Origin: Litoditis marina
Lineage: Eukaryota > Nematoda > Chromadorea > Rhabditida > Rhabditidae
Length of the DNA: 64,000 nt
NCBI GenBank assembly: GCA_964036275.1
Contig: OZ038440.1
Span: 6,733,690-6,797,689, forward strand
Reading direction: 5' to 3'
Made by a program: the position numbers and the translations under genes. Below the pieces are notes generated by a model. It searched no databases. It saw only the letters and a list, made by a program, of their open reading frames with translations, and was not told where the DNA came from. Positions 1 to 10,969 of this stretch are shown piece by piece (positions within the stretch are counted from its first letter, which is position 1; each line of letters begins with the position of its first letter).

Positions 1-18
1 AAACTTCTTCTTTTTCAG

Positions 19-169
19 TGCACCTTGGTCCCTGGTCGTGATGAGTGCAGAGATGAGAAAACGATTCAAGAATATCTGGTTGAATGGACCGGCGAATGAT
101 AGTGTGGTCGTATTCACTACCACTAACACCGTGTCGATTACCAAACCCACTGCACGCTCTCAACAGTAA
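19..169 (+). CDS. Serpentine receptor class gamma (SRG), last exon only
   Basis: This is the final exon of a seven-transmembrane chemoreceptor of the nematode SRG family; the rest lies upstream of the window. A TTTTTCAG acceptor ends at base 18, and the exon encodes APWSLVVMSAEMRKRF followed by a short cytoplasmic tail, with a TAA stop at 167-169. It matches the last exon of the complete srg gene at 3518-10969 in length, splice phase and almost every residue, so the two are tandem paralogues in the same orientation. An AATAAA signal lies at 303-308. SRG proteins are thought to be chemosensory GPCRs; no ligand can be inferred from this fragment. Confidence 0.9.
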
Positions 170-3100
170 AAAAAAACTATTTTCAATTCACAATTAGTAC
201 TAACAGTAGTCACGTGACTGAAAACTGCATTCCGCTAAGCAGGTTGCGTCATCTATATGTTTTTTATCTATATTCTCTCCGATTGGACTCTGGTAGCATG
301 TCAATAAAATTTAAGACTCGTTTCGGTTACTTTTAGGGCTGTTAATCGATTATAAAAAACCTTTTATTTCGATTTTCGACTTTCGAGCCATTTTGAAATT
401 TTGATTCGATTCGATTTCGATTTTGCGCAGTTCGAAAAAAAACGATTATTTCGATTTTCAACTCTCGTTAATGGAAGTCTCACTCCATGGGCTATATAAA
501 TTATGTGGATGCGCTATACTCATATCAAAACAATCGTATGATGCTTTCTAATCGAAATCTGACCATTTTTCAAGACTAGAATCGAAACTCGAAAATAATC
601 GAAATTTCGATTCTGAAAAATTTCGACTTTTTTATTTTCGATTTTGAACAAGTTTGGTACAATCTCTGTTTTTCGAGTTTCGACTTTTTCGATTTTGGCG
701 AAATTCTGATTTTTTCGATTTTCGATCTCAAGATCGAAAATCGAAATTCGACTTTTTTCGACTTTAATCAATTTTCGATTTCTATCTTAACAACCCTAGT
801 TACTTTGTTACCAGAAAGTTTTGAAATGCTGTGGACAGCTGTAAATTTCTGTTACAGTATTTGAGGAAAAACTCAATGCAAAAACTAATATGTTTACCTA
901 AACGATTATCAATAAACTTAATTGACCTGGGTAATCTAGTTCTCAAAAATTGTCGAAAATCGCCTGGGGTCTCAAAAATTTCTACCGCGAAATATAGTAC
1001 AGAATGCATACTACTAAACCGTGAAACGACTATTTTTGTAGTATGAATAGCACGACAAAATTCAAAATCATATTTTGCAGCCGCCGGAATTTAGGTACTT
1101 TTGTGATGTTGTCCAACGAAACAAACACAGAATTTATAAATCGGAGGCGCTTCTAATATGATGTACAATGTAAACCTTCATCTTTTTCAGAGTGTTCAAT
1201 GAAATGGTCCAGCCATTTGTCATAAAAATAGACTAGAATATAATGGAAGCGAATATAATGCTTCATGGCTCATCAACGAGTAGTGTGAATGCAATTGAAA
1301 GAAAAGAATGACTGAGAAGTCAAAATCGAATTAGTAAAAAGTAGGGGAACAAACAAATGTGTGAGTTGTGTTTGGTTTAACCTCTATATCAGCAAAAAGT
1401 GAATATGACGAATTGCTGTGATACTGTAGTAGAAGTATTATGCAAAAATAGAACAATACCAATGTTCCACAATGGTCAATGGATCACAAAGCCCGCATAA
1501 TATTTCAGAGGGCGCTTCGCGCTCCGCGCGATACGTCAAAATCGAATACGTACTATGGAACTATTTTCTCACAGCCTATCGCAAAATGTTCAGCCACCGT
1601 GTATCCACAGGCTTCCCACTCAGAAATACTGACGCCAATCTTCTGCAATTTGCCGAATACAAATGAGAAGTCCCGCCAACTCTCGCCACCCCCGTCTAGC
1701 CTTTATATTATTATCCTGTATATATTTTTCCTCTATTTCTAAAATCAACATACTCGTTACCCATAAGCTACTACAATTGTCTTTCAGTATCCGGGCTGAC
1801 AAATAATACTTATTACTATTATTATTACTGAAAGATATGTGCATTTTCCAGTCGAGGTAAAACTGAAGCGGTTTGCTAATTGTCTAAACAAGTCTCTCAG
1901 AGTTTGAAAAAGCCTCGGAAATCTACCCAAGAGTCACGAGAACTACTTGCGGGAATCTGCACAGATGCTTCCCACTCAGAAATACTGACGCGAAAAATGG
2001 TCAGCCTCTTCCAATCTGAGATCATCTCAGACAAGTCTGCAGATTGCTAGCGCATGGTATACTTGCACTAAAATGACCATATGACATCAGTTATAACTTC
2101 AATGTACTATTTCAACCCGATAAAAACTAATAGTACCGTGAAAATTGGTCCTTTTTTCGAATTAGAGCGTTTGCAAGACATTAATGAGGTTGGCCGCGAA
2201 CATTTATCACCTGGAACTGAGTAATGAAGTAACAGGAAACAGAAACCTTACCAGAAGTGCATTTATACGCATAGTGGTCTGTCTACACATAAAAATGTGA
2301 CTGTTAGGTGTATCCAATTGACCTCACACGTTTTGATTTATGTTGTTTATATATGTGGTCATTTCTGTGTAATGTAAATCAGAGCTATCATACTTATAAC
2401 TGCTAATTGCCATTGGTTTCCAATCTCGTTATTCCATGGAAGTTAATGTTTCGCCGCTAGAAAACATTCTCATACGATGTTAGGGTTTGCGTCGGAGATT
2501 CTGATAATCATGAATCATCATTACTTTTCATCAGCAAAGTCATGTACCGGAAATGGAAGTGAGACGTTTGGAGAAATTCAATCTCTATTATTGAATTTGC
2601 CTAATTCAATTGTTTTTTTTTGCTTGTGGATCCGCCCCTAATTTGTTGAGAGACCTTCTAGAGCAACGTTCATTCGTGGTACGTTCCAAATGACGTCGCA
2701 CCGCTCAGATTCTGGTTAGTCTGGCCTTCGAAAAACTGTAATATTACACCTGGCCACTCAAACTTGTGCAGTTTCATTCTTTTCTGTTAATTATCCAATA
2801 GGTGTGTTATGACTAATTGTACTGTCAAATATATAATTTGTTCTAGAACAGAAAAAGCACGCCACTTTTACAACCCTTTCGAATAGCCGGGTCTTATAGA
2901 TAAAACAAGCCCTAGTCGGTTCAAATGTCTACTGTAGTTGTGTGCGAGCGCGTGACACCGGCTATAAAGCTCCTCAGAAACATTCGTGCGCTAACTATCT
3001 GCGAGTTAAGGCCGCTAACAGGCTGACATCGTCTGCGTCTCTCTGACCTGCACACCCTCTCGTCCGAGCCGCTTCAAACGTGACCGACCAATTGGCTGGG

Positions 3101-3510
3101 GATGGTCTGAGTATGAGTGTATGATATTACTGGCAAGAGTCTCATTATCGCTTATAGTAGATTACAGGTGCATTTCTCTCTTCATTCGTTTTGTCACGTC
3201 TCCCTCACCAGCTACAAGCGCAACAATAGTAAGCGTTCACAGAAAAATTCACATTACACTTAATTATAAAGTTTTCGAACGATTGACCGTGGGCCCGCAT
3301 TGTAACAAGTTAATTGATGCATTCTTCGCTCAAGTTAACGGTCTCGTGAGGTCTCTATTGTAGTTCTCATGCTTGGCATTGAGCAATGTTGAACAAAATT
3401 CTATACTTTTCTATTTGAATAATATCTCTCCGCCACACATACTTGAACAGATATCCTTAATCCTTAGTATTTTATTATGAGAATATTACACAATCTCAAG
3501 TTTTCTCGCT
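170..3510. other. Intergenic region between two srg genes
   Basis: I see no supported gene here. It holds the 3' end of the upstream srg gene, a TTTTCGA-rich low-complexity stretch (344-786), a decayed member of the fold-back family found intact at 8356-8699 (about 1335-1480), a 25-bp direct duplication (near 1610 and 1968, sharing the words CCCACTCAGAAATACTGACG), and at 2945-3110 a diverged relative of the palindromic element at 3998-4180. Open frames here are short and lack splice or domain support. Confidence 0.6.
344..786. repeat. TTTTCGA-rich low-complexity repeat
   Basis: The hexamer-like words TTTCGA and CGATTTT recur throughout on both strands with irregular spacing. The open frame on the minus strand (Lys/Glu/Ile-rich) is a by-product of this simple composition, not a gene. 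A related ACTCGA-rich patch lies at about 39420-39490. Confidence 0.7.
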
Positions 3511-3517
3511 TTCAGGA
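3511..3517 (+). promoter_or_regulatory. Probable trans-splice acceptor of the srg gene
   Basis: A strong acceptor (CTTTCAG, ending at 3515) lies only 2 bases before the ATG of the srg gene. In Caenorhabditis an acceptor this close to the start codon without a coding exon upstream usually receives a spliced leader. A non-coding cis exon upstream cannot be excluded. Confidence 0.55.
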
Positions 3518-6500
3518 ATGGACTTCTCGTGCGACAAAACGTACAATCCGTATTCGGAACTGGCGCAGTACCTCTTTCACTTGGTATATGGACTGCCCAC
3601 CCTTCTCGCCTACTATACCATCAGTTATTGTGTACTTTTCCGGAAAGACCGGAAATTGTTCCAGAATTCCTTCTACGCATTGTATGTCGTTCTCAGTGTA
3701 CTGGTCAGTTTTTTAGCCCTTTACCGTGCTCCACGAAAACTGAATGTTGAGGGCGAAACATCACATTGCAGAGATTGGCCCATTTAGCGCAGTGGCAGTG
3801 CCGCGGTATTACCGTTCAACTGGCCACGAGTTCGATTCCCGTTGAAATAACTTTCTGTTCAAAGTTTACGCGCTGTGTAGTTCTCTTATTTGGAATAGTC
3901 TACCTATATACCAGCTGCTTACAGCAGTAGAACTTGGTTTACATTGAATGAATTTGGATCCCTGTAAACGCTAGTTCCATGTGACCGGTTGGAATGCCCG
4001 AGGAGGCTATAGTTCTCCTCAGACAATTCCCAGCCAATTGGCCAGCCACTTCTTTATTGGACGAGCGAGAGAGTGTGCAGGTCAGAGAGACCCAGATGTC
4101 TGCGGCCTCATGGACCTGCACACTCTCTCGCTTTTGTAGCTGGCCAATCGAAGAAAATTGGCGCCAATCGTTCTGAGTCGTCATTCCCACTTTCTTTGAG
4201 AGCGTGCCAATAAAACTTCAAAGGAACATATTTCAAAGAAATAACAGGTTAAATGAAATATAATTCTCACCCACGTACTGTAACAAAGGTTCAGTGCTGT
4301 TCAGAAAAAAACTTTAATTGTTTTCGAAAACATTAACATGGTGAGAAACCGCCAGAAAATTTCGTTGGCATTTTGCCGAGGTCTCAGTGGATAAACGTCT
4401 CGCGAACAGTCTATTTCGAATTGAAAGATGGAGGCCAAACAGTGGGGGTCAAATTCATTAATTTCTGTCTCTCGCCGGAATCGAACTTGCCAGCAAAATA
4501 TTGGTGGCAGGGCGCTAACCACTCCGCTAGTAGTGCACATAACCACATAACCGGCACGCTTTGGAATCGAAGACATGTGTGCGTACACAGCGGAAATTCA
4601 GATATACAGTACCCTCCCGCCTCTCCATTGGCGACGATTGTAGGCATGTACGAGTCCGAGTCCGGTTGTTTGCAACAATTTTCGAGACAAACTCTCTCCA
4701 ATCATATACAATCATTGTACTGGCTATCACATATTATGAACATGCCAGGAACTACTATAGACTATTCTGTAGTCAATTAGTAGTGTAAATGCATTCGCTC
4801 AACAGTTTACTTAGTATTACCGCTCAATCTCTGGGGTGCGCTGTTTTTGCAACACTCATAACTATAGAAACAGAAGTTCATATAAAGTACTTGTTAATAT
4901 GATTAGGTTAATGTGCTCAGTAAGAGATGTACAATATAATTGTGTCACTAGTGACACAATTATATTTTGATTAAATAAAATAACCTAATACTTGGTAATA
5001 CATATTAGTTCGATTTGCGATTAACAGGAACTATGTAATTTTATCACAAAAAGTTCCCGAGTCAATTACTGGTAATAGGAGCTCTTTGGGGGGGGGGGGG
5101 GGGGCTGGTGAAAGCAATATAAATTCCATATATCAAGAGATTCCGAAAACTGCTTAGCTCCGAAAGCTAAAAAACACAATATTAGAAAAACAGAGTGACG
5201 AAATCGCAATAAATTACATATGCGTCTCAATTCGATTATTATGGTAAGAGGGTAGATTATAAAGCTTATAAAACGTAGGGGAAAGCATAAGAACACATCT
5301 CTATTCCCAATGGTGGGATAAATCATATAGATTCATTCCTTCATGTTCATTGCCTCATTGGCATACGGTAACTTGTTAATTCGTTTACCAGGAAAGATGT
5401 AAATTGCCCTTAGTCGAACTAGTTATATGCCAATAATCAACTCGGGAAATTCGGGACTGTGAACTCGACAAACAAAAAAATTGAATTGAGAAAGTGACAT
5501 TTCGAATAATGCTGCCTCCATAAGGAGGTAATGAGTAGGAAAAAGTGGTATGTTTCACCTCGACCACAAGAAACAACTTACACTCGCCCACGACCACGAA
5601 CATATACTTTAGTCAATTGCAAAGTCACGTGAAACATGTTAAACACATCAAAACTCAATAACGTGCAATGACAAAGTGCACGATTCATCATTAGAATGCT
5701 GACTCTACGTGACAGACTATTCAATTTACTTCTAGTATAAACGCGTTCCATCATTATTTCTATGCATGAACTATCACTCGTGAATGAACTGTTTTCACCG
5801 TTCGGCGGATCGGAAGAATGCCTGACCATTCAAATAAAATCTAAATATTACAGTGCTTGTTTTTTTTTTAAATTTCTGATACGACAAATAACAATTATTA
5901 TGTTGTCTGACTCGAGCGTTGTTCTTGAAAATAAAATGACACGTTTACTTTATTAAATGATCAGATCTTAAAATCTTGTATACATGCTCCAGGTTGTTGA
6001 TCGTACTTATGAAAATTAACCTTTTCAGGTCACAATAATTTTTGTCATCGATTTTGTTATAATTCGTTTCTTTCTGTACGTGACCTCCACGTGTGACTGG
6101 GTGATGGAAACTTTTGGTGAACCATCATACAAACTCACTCCTATTTACTTTCTGGGACAGTATTGTGGATCTGCTCAGACTTTTGTCTATATTCTCATCT
6201 CGGTTAACAGACTAACAGCTGTTTCTTTCCCTGTTAAACACAAAAAGGTGAGTCAATTCCAAATTTGCGATGTAAATTATTTGATTTTTCGAGTGGAGCC
6301 ATTTTACGGAATATGGACACTATTACTTCGTAGTTTCTAAAACGAAATATTGGCAAATATTGATTGGGGGTAATATCGTACGTAACTTGACATAGAAAGT
6401 GGTAATGTACAAGTGATTTTGTGAACTATGTTTCAATTATCGCGCGCAGCGCGAAGCGCTGCGTGTGAGTTGTGTTTGGTTTGGCCATTGCGCACCCATT

Positions 6501-9500
6501 TTTGGCTTTCAAACCACAAAAGTCTTCAAATAAAACTTTTTTTCGAAATTTAAAAAAAGAGAGAGCTAGATATCTATTGAATACATGTTGTGTGAAAAAA
6601 TTAGGAAAATCGGTCAAGGTTGAAAAAAGTTATGCTGTCGTGTCGTTATGAAAATTTCCGTTGTCCCTCGTCGCTCGTCGCTCGTCGCTCGTCCCTCGTC
6701 CAATGTCCGCATAGAAAATTATTTTTTTAACTACTGGACCAATTCGGCTGAAATTTGGCACACATGTGTAAACCCCAAAGTTAGCGCGGCCCAAGAAGTT
6801 TGGTGATGTCACGTTTCGTTTGGCGCTTGGCGCGGGCGCCAATAGGCGCCAGTAGCAGGAAAATATGTGTTCCCATGGATGAAATGCTCCGAAATTTTGC
6901 ACAGAGGTTAGATTAGTGAATCCCAACCTTCTCTGAAAATTTGGTGTCATGGTTTATATTTGGCGCCAAACGCTGGCGCCCAGTGGCGCCAAATTAGAAC
7001 AACGCCGGGCAGGTAAGGTAACGAGCGAAATGTTCACAGATGTCCGAACATCTGTGAACATAGTTAACGAATACAGCTTGGATACCAACATTTCTTCGAC
7101 ATTCTGCGCCAAAACGGTACTTCATCCGCCAATTGGCGCCAAAATTGAAAATAGGGTTTCTGAACCAAAAAAGTCATAAATTGTGCTAATTGGTCGAGGC
7201 CATTCATTCCAAGTTTTTTGTTACTAATTAGAGTAATTTATATTTGGCGCCAAACGCTGGCGCCCGGTGGCGCCAAATTAGAACAACGCCAGGCAAGTAG
7301 GGTAACGAGCGAAATGTTCCACAGATGTTCGAACTATGGTCATAGTTAACGAATACGGCTTGGATAGCAACATTTCTTCGACATTCTGCGCCAAAACGGT
7401 ACTTTATCCGCCAATTGGCGCCAAATTGAAAATAGGGTTTCTGAACCAAAAAACAGTCGGAAATTGTGCTAATTGGTCGAGGTCATTCATTCCAAGTTAT
7501 TTGTTACCAATTAGAGTAACTTTATATTTGGCGCCAAACGCTGGCGCCCAGTGGCGCCAAATTAGAACAACGCCAGGATTGTAGGGTAACGAGCGAAATG
7601 TTCCACAGATGTCCAAACGATGAACATAGTTAACGAATACGGCTTGGGTACCAACATTTCTTCGACATTATGCGCCAAAACGGTACTTTATCCGCCAATT
7701 GGCACCAAAATTGAAAATAGGGTTTCTGAATCAAAAAGCAGTCGGAAACTGTGTTAATTGGTCGAGGTCATTCATTCCAAGTTATTTGTTACCAATTAGA
7801 GTAACTTTATATTTGGCGCCAAACGCTGGCGCCCAGTGGCGCCAAATTAGAACAAAGCCAGGATTGTAGGGTAACGAGCGAAATGTTCCACAGATGTCCG
7901 AACTATGAACATAGTTAACGAATACGGCTTGGGTACCAACATTTCTTCGACATTCTGCGCCAAAACGGTACTTTATCCGCCAATTGGCACCAAAATTGAA
8001 AATAGGGTTTCTGAATCAAAAAACAGTCAATTGTGCTAATTGGTCGAGGTAATTCATTCCAAGTTATTTGTTACTAATTAGAGTAACATGTTCTGTATCT
8101 GGTGCCAATGGCTGGCGCCCGTTCGCGCCAATGGAGAAAATACTTTCTTACTGTAATGACGCAGATTTTTCACAATACTCAGATTTCAATTACGGAAGCG
8201 GAAAAAATCTGTTTTTTGAATGTTTCAGGATCACATCGTTTGAAAACCTGGAACTTTCAGATATCAGGATGTTTTATAGTCACCACTATTCAAAAATCGT
8301 TTTTCTAAGTCAACTCTAGAAGTGGTTGTACTAGTACAACTAGCAAAAAGAGAACAATTTGTAAAAAGTGGGGGACCAGGAAGTGTGTGAGTTCTGTTCG
8401 GTTTCACCGTTTTCTGCAAAAAGTGAACAATACGATGTTGTGAATGAGTGTGCAACAAAAAAAGAACAATACATTTGTTTGCACAACGATTCACAAGAAA
8501 CAGAATATACAAAGTATAAATTGAACGTAAAAGTGCATAGTGGTTTCCCCTAAGAACGTTGTGAACCGTTGTGCAAACAAATGTATTGTTCTTTTTTTGT
8601 TGCACACTCATTCACAACATCGTATTGTTCACTTTTTGCAGAAAACGGTGAAACCGAACAGAACTCACACACTTCCTGGTCCCCCACTTTTTACAAATTC
8701 ATTGCTTATTTGTTTAACAGATTTGGCCGAGATACAAGTATGCAGTTCTACTGGCAATACTCATTTTTCCGTGCTTTTTCTCTTTCAATCTTGTGATCGC
8801 AAAAGTGTTCGTTCTACCCACGAGAGGCGGTGTATTTCTCACATACGTCAAGTATATAGAATGGGTGGGTTGCTTAATACACACCCATCTTTCCACCCGT
8901 AGTCTTTTAGAGTAAGCTATCAAATGAGTGAATGCAAATTTTTAGTAAACATACAGGTCTGAGATTGTATGTATACACAGCCGCTTCGACAGTTTCATGC
9001 CAATTAGGAAACCACTCTTGTAGCGTCCTCGACGAGAGAGTGTGCGGGTCGAAGAGACGCAGACTGTCTCAGCTTGTCTGCGGCCTCATTGTCTCGCTTT
9101 TGTAGCTTGCTAATCGCAAAGCATCGGTGCCGATGTTTTTGAGTTCTTGTGACTAGATCTTGGCTCCTTTCGTTTCTCAGAAAACATCAGGGTATGCTCT
9201 GTTACGTATGCCCTGTTGGCATATATCCAGTGACATGCGATAATCCTCTATTGAGCACGAGTAGGCTGGTTGTGAGCATACATTTCTTCCATAATACTTC
9301 GAAACGCGATACCTATTATTCAGGATGTTCGTTGTATAATGTTAGTCTATTGTACAGTCACGTGAAACATGTTAAACACAGCAAAACTCAGAAACGTGCA
9401 ATAACAAACTGCACGATGCCTTATCAGAATTCTAACTTCACGGGAATATTAAATTTACTTCTATATGTTTGTTTCAGCGTGTCCTCTAATTTCTTCCTTT

Positions 9501-10969
9501 ACAGGCTCGAGCTAGTCTTCTGAACATGATACGTGGTGCTATAGCTTTGGTATTTATATCAATCAGCTCTCTAATTACTTTAATTATGCTCTGTTCTCTT
9601 CCTCAGAGAGTAAAATCAACTGAGAAGACGCTTTGTGCTGTGGGAATAGTCACTTCTGTGGGATGCCTTTTGCTCAGTATAATACAGGTAATAAAAGAAA
9701 ACTAGAGGTTTCGGTAATTGTGTAATGAATCAAACACTGTAAAAAGCATAAATACTGACAAAATATGTCGAAAGAACAAAACATGCACAACTCTCTGGAA
9801 CTTGGCGGCGACAACAGTGACAAATCCTGACAGGGTTAACAACGGACTCTAACTTTCGACCGGAACGGGAAACTGTCTTAGCGGAATTTGGCGTGGCAGC
9901 AATCACTCCTGAACCTCCTGAGATCACCTCATGAATAAAATCTCATCAACTTCTCATTTGATTCTATTGATTCCTATGTCACAACATTAAAAACCGCAGG
10001 TAGTTCATGAGATGTGCATGAGGTTGTCATGAGAAGATCAAATAATTTTCTCGTGAGGTTTGAAGGATTGCTACCCCGCCTGGTCAATGCGAGGCATTTA
10101 GCCGGCGACACTTCGGTGCCCCCTCCATGCGACCGACGCGTCGCCCCCGTTGTTGGTGAGAATGTAGCAAATCTCATTTCTTTTTCCTAGTGATTTCAAT
10201 AGTATACTGTTAGTGAATTGCACAGTCACATGAAACATGTTTAACACAGCAGAACTCAGGACAGTTCCACTATAATGTGCACCATTTCTCATTAGAATGC
10301 TAGTTTTACGTGACTATTCAATTGAAGTCTAGTATAGTAGTGTTTCAGGTGTCTTTCTATGTTGTGAACCCGTTTACCGATCCCGTATTGTACGATCAGC
10401 TTCTCACGGCTCGACTCTATACTAACGACTTGACATTTGTAAGGTATGATCATACAAATAAACAAGTTAAATATGGTTGTCGCAATTAACACAATCTAAA
10501 TAAAGGAATGAATGAACTCCTACGTAGACTGAAACAAAACGCTTTCACGAACTTTTGAAACATAATGATTTTACGCGAGGCGCGTGACTCAATTTTCAAA
10601 TAGGTGAAGTTCGTAGAAGCAGACTTTTGTACAAGTATTGAACTATCATTTGAACCTATTATTCCAACCCCAATTTGTTTTTTGGTTCTGAGCATACATG
10701 TTCAAATCTCTCCAAATCAGAAAGTCAACTTCTGAAACACCTGTCTCTTTTAGCCATCACAGACACACAAAGAGTTCACACTCTCATAGAGTAGACTTTT
10801 CCGATCTGGTAATTCCAGTGCACCTTGGTCGTTGGTTCTGATGAGCGCAGAGATGAGAAAAAGATTCAAGAATATATGGTTGAATGGGCCCTCGGAGGAT
10901 AGTGTGATGGTGTTCACTACCACTAATGCCGTATCAATTAATAGACTCAGTGCACGTTCGAAACAGTAA
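3518..10969 (+). CDS. Serpentine receptor class gamma (SRG) chemoreceptor, complete
   Basis: Predicted seven-transmembrane receptor of 325 aa, the usual SRG length. Exons: 3518-3703, 6029-6247, 8721-8864, 9505-9687, 10349-10443, 10819-10969; all phases join cleanly (four phase-0 introns, one phase-2). Family hallmarks seen in order: a short polar N-terminus before TM1; FYALYVVLSVL; SVNRLTAVSFPVKHKKIWPR at the end of TM3; GGVFLTYVKYIEW; LPQRVKSTEKTLC between TM5 and TM6; NDLTFVSAPWSLVLMSAEMR at TM7. Known for the family: candidate chemosensory GPCRs expressed in sensory neurons, amplified in tandem. It is tandem with the exon at 19-169. Introns 1 (2.3 kb) and 2 (2.5 kb) are unusually long because of inserted repeats. 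No frameshift or stop is seen, so it appears intact. The ligand is unknown. Confidence 0.95.
3775..3848 (+). other. tRNA-like (A/B box) sequence in srg intron 1
   Basis: It has an A-box-like TTTAGCGCAGTGGCAGTGC and a B-box-like GAGTTCGATTCCC at tRNA spacing. The acceptor and anticodon stems do not pair well, so this looks like a tRNA-derived SINE or tRNA pseudogene rather than a working tRNA. Confidence 0.4.
3998..4180. repeat. Palindromic MITE-like element
   Basis: Inverted copies of GAGAGAGTGTGCAGGTC (about 4069-4085 and 4113-4130) flank a short spacer. Diverged relatives occur at 2945-3110 and 8990-9145. It lies in srg intron 1. Confidence 0.6.
4467..4531 (-). other. tRNA-like (A/B box) sequence, minus strand
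   Basis: On the minus strand there is an A box (TAGCGGAGTGGTTAGCGC), then an anticodon-arm-like TGCCA...TGGCA stem, then a B box (AAGTTCGATTCC). The T-arm is imperfect. It is probably a tRNA-derived SINE remnant. Confidence 0.4.
4933..4966. repeat. Perfect 34-bp palindrome
   Basis: Two perfect 17-nt half-sites meet at CACTAGTG with no loop. Weaker inverted words (GATTAGGTTA and TAACCTAATA) flank it, so it may be the centre of a larger fold-back element. Confidence 0.8.
5088..5104 (+). repeat. Poly-G run (17 G)
   Basis: An uninterrupted run of 17 guanines in srg intron 1. Such tracts can form G-quadruplexes; in C. elegans similar tracts are deletion-prone without the DOG-1/FANCJ helicase. 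Confidence 0.9.
5603..5739. mobile_element. MITE family A copy (TATACT / TCACGTGA ends)
   Basis: About 137 bp with imperfect terminal inverted repeats that start TATACT and carry a CACGTGA core about 25 bases in. Copies also lie at 9334-9466, 10203-10336, 25950-26065, 29162-29270, 45361-45487, 50497-50613 and 60170-60303. The terminal TA suggests Tc1/mariner-type mobilisation. Confidence 0.75.
6664..6700. repeat. Short GTCGCTC tandem repeat
   Basis: About five copies of the 7-mer GTCGCTC/GTCCCTC in srg intron 2, next to the GGCGCC-rich tandem array. Confidence 0.7.
6953..8135. repeat. 284-bp tandem repeat carrying TTTGGCGCCAAA palindromes
   Basis: Four units of 284-285 bp plus a truncated fifth, inside srg intron 2. 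Each unit starts with TATATTTGGCGCCAAACGCT; the 12-bp palindrome TTTGGCGCCAAA sits at 6959, 7243, 7527 and 7812, and each unit holds further GGCGCC or GGCACC sites. Units are highly similar, which implies recent amplification. The palindrome resembles an E2F-type binding site (TTTSSCGC on both strands). Open frames inside are repeat artefacts. Confidence 0.85.
8356..8699. mobile_element. Fold-back element with 139-bp inverted arms
   Basis: The left arm 8356-8494 and right arm 8561-8699 are inverted copies with one mismatch that I could find, separated by 66 bp. It ends 21 bases before srg exon 3 (8721), so a pre-mRNA hairpin would form beside the acceptor. Decayed relatives are at about 1335-1480 and 30410-30620. 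No transposase is present, so it is a non-autonomous fold-back or MITE. Confidence 0.85.
8990..9145. repeat. Diverged copy of the palindromic element at 3998-4180
   Basis: It shares GACGAGAGAGTGTGCGGGTC, GTCTGCGGCCTCAT and TCTCGCTTTTGTAGCT with the element at 3998-4180. It lies in srg intron 3. Confidence 0.6.
9334..9466. mobile_element. MITE family A copy
   Basis: Same family as 5603-5739; it shares the CAGTCACGTGAAACATG and AACGTGCAAT core blocks. In srg intron 3. Confidence 0.7.
9889..10081. mobile_element. MITE family C copy (CTCATGAG-rich)
   Basis: Terminal words related to GGCGGGGTAGCAATCC in inverted orientation flank a core full of TCATGAG. The better preserved copy is at 34022-34198. 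In srg intron 4. Confidence 0.55.
10203..10336. mobile_element. MITE family A copy, next to srg exon 5
   Basis: Same family as 5603-5739. Its end lies 12 bases before the first base of srg exon 5, so the acceptor region is partly MITE-derived. Confidence 0.75.

Noticed and set aside
520..771. 83-aa Lys/Ile/Glu-rich minus-strand frame
   Set aside because: It is a direct translation of the TTTTCGA low-complexity repeat.
8264..8611. 115-aa minus frame and matching 120-aa plus frame
   Set aside because: They mirror each other because they lie on the two arms of the fold-back element.
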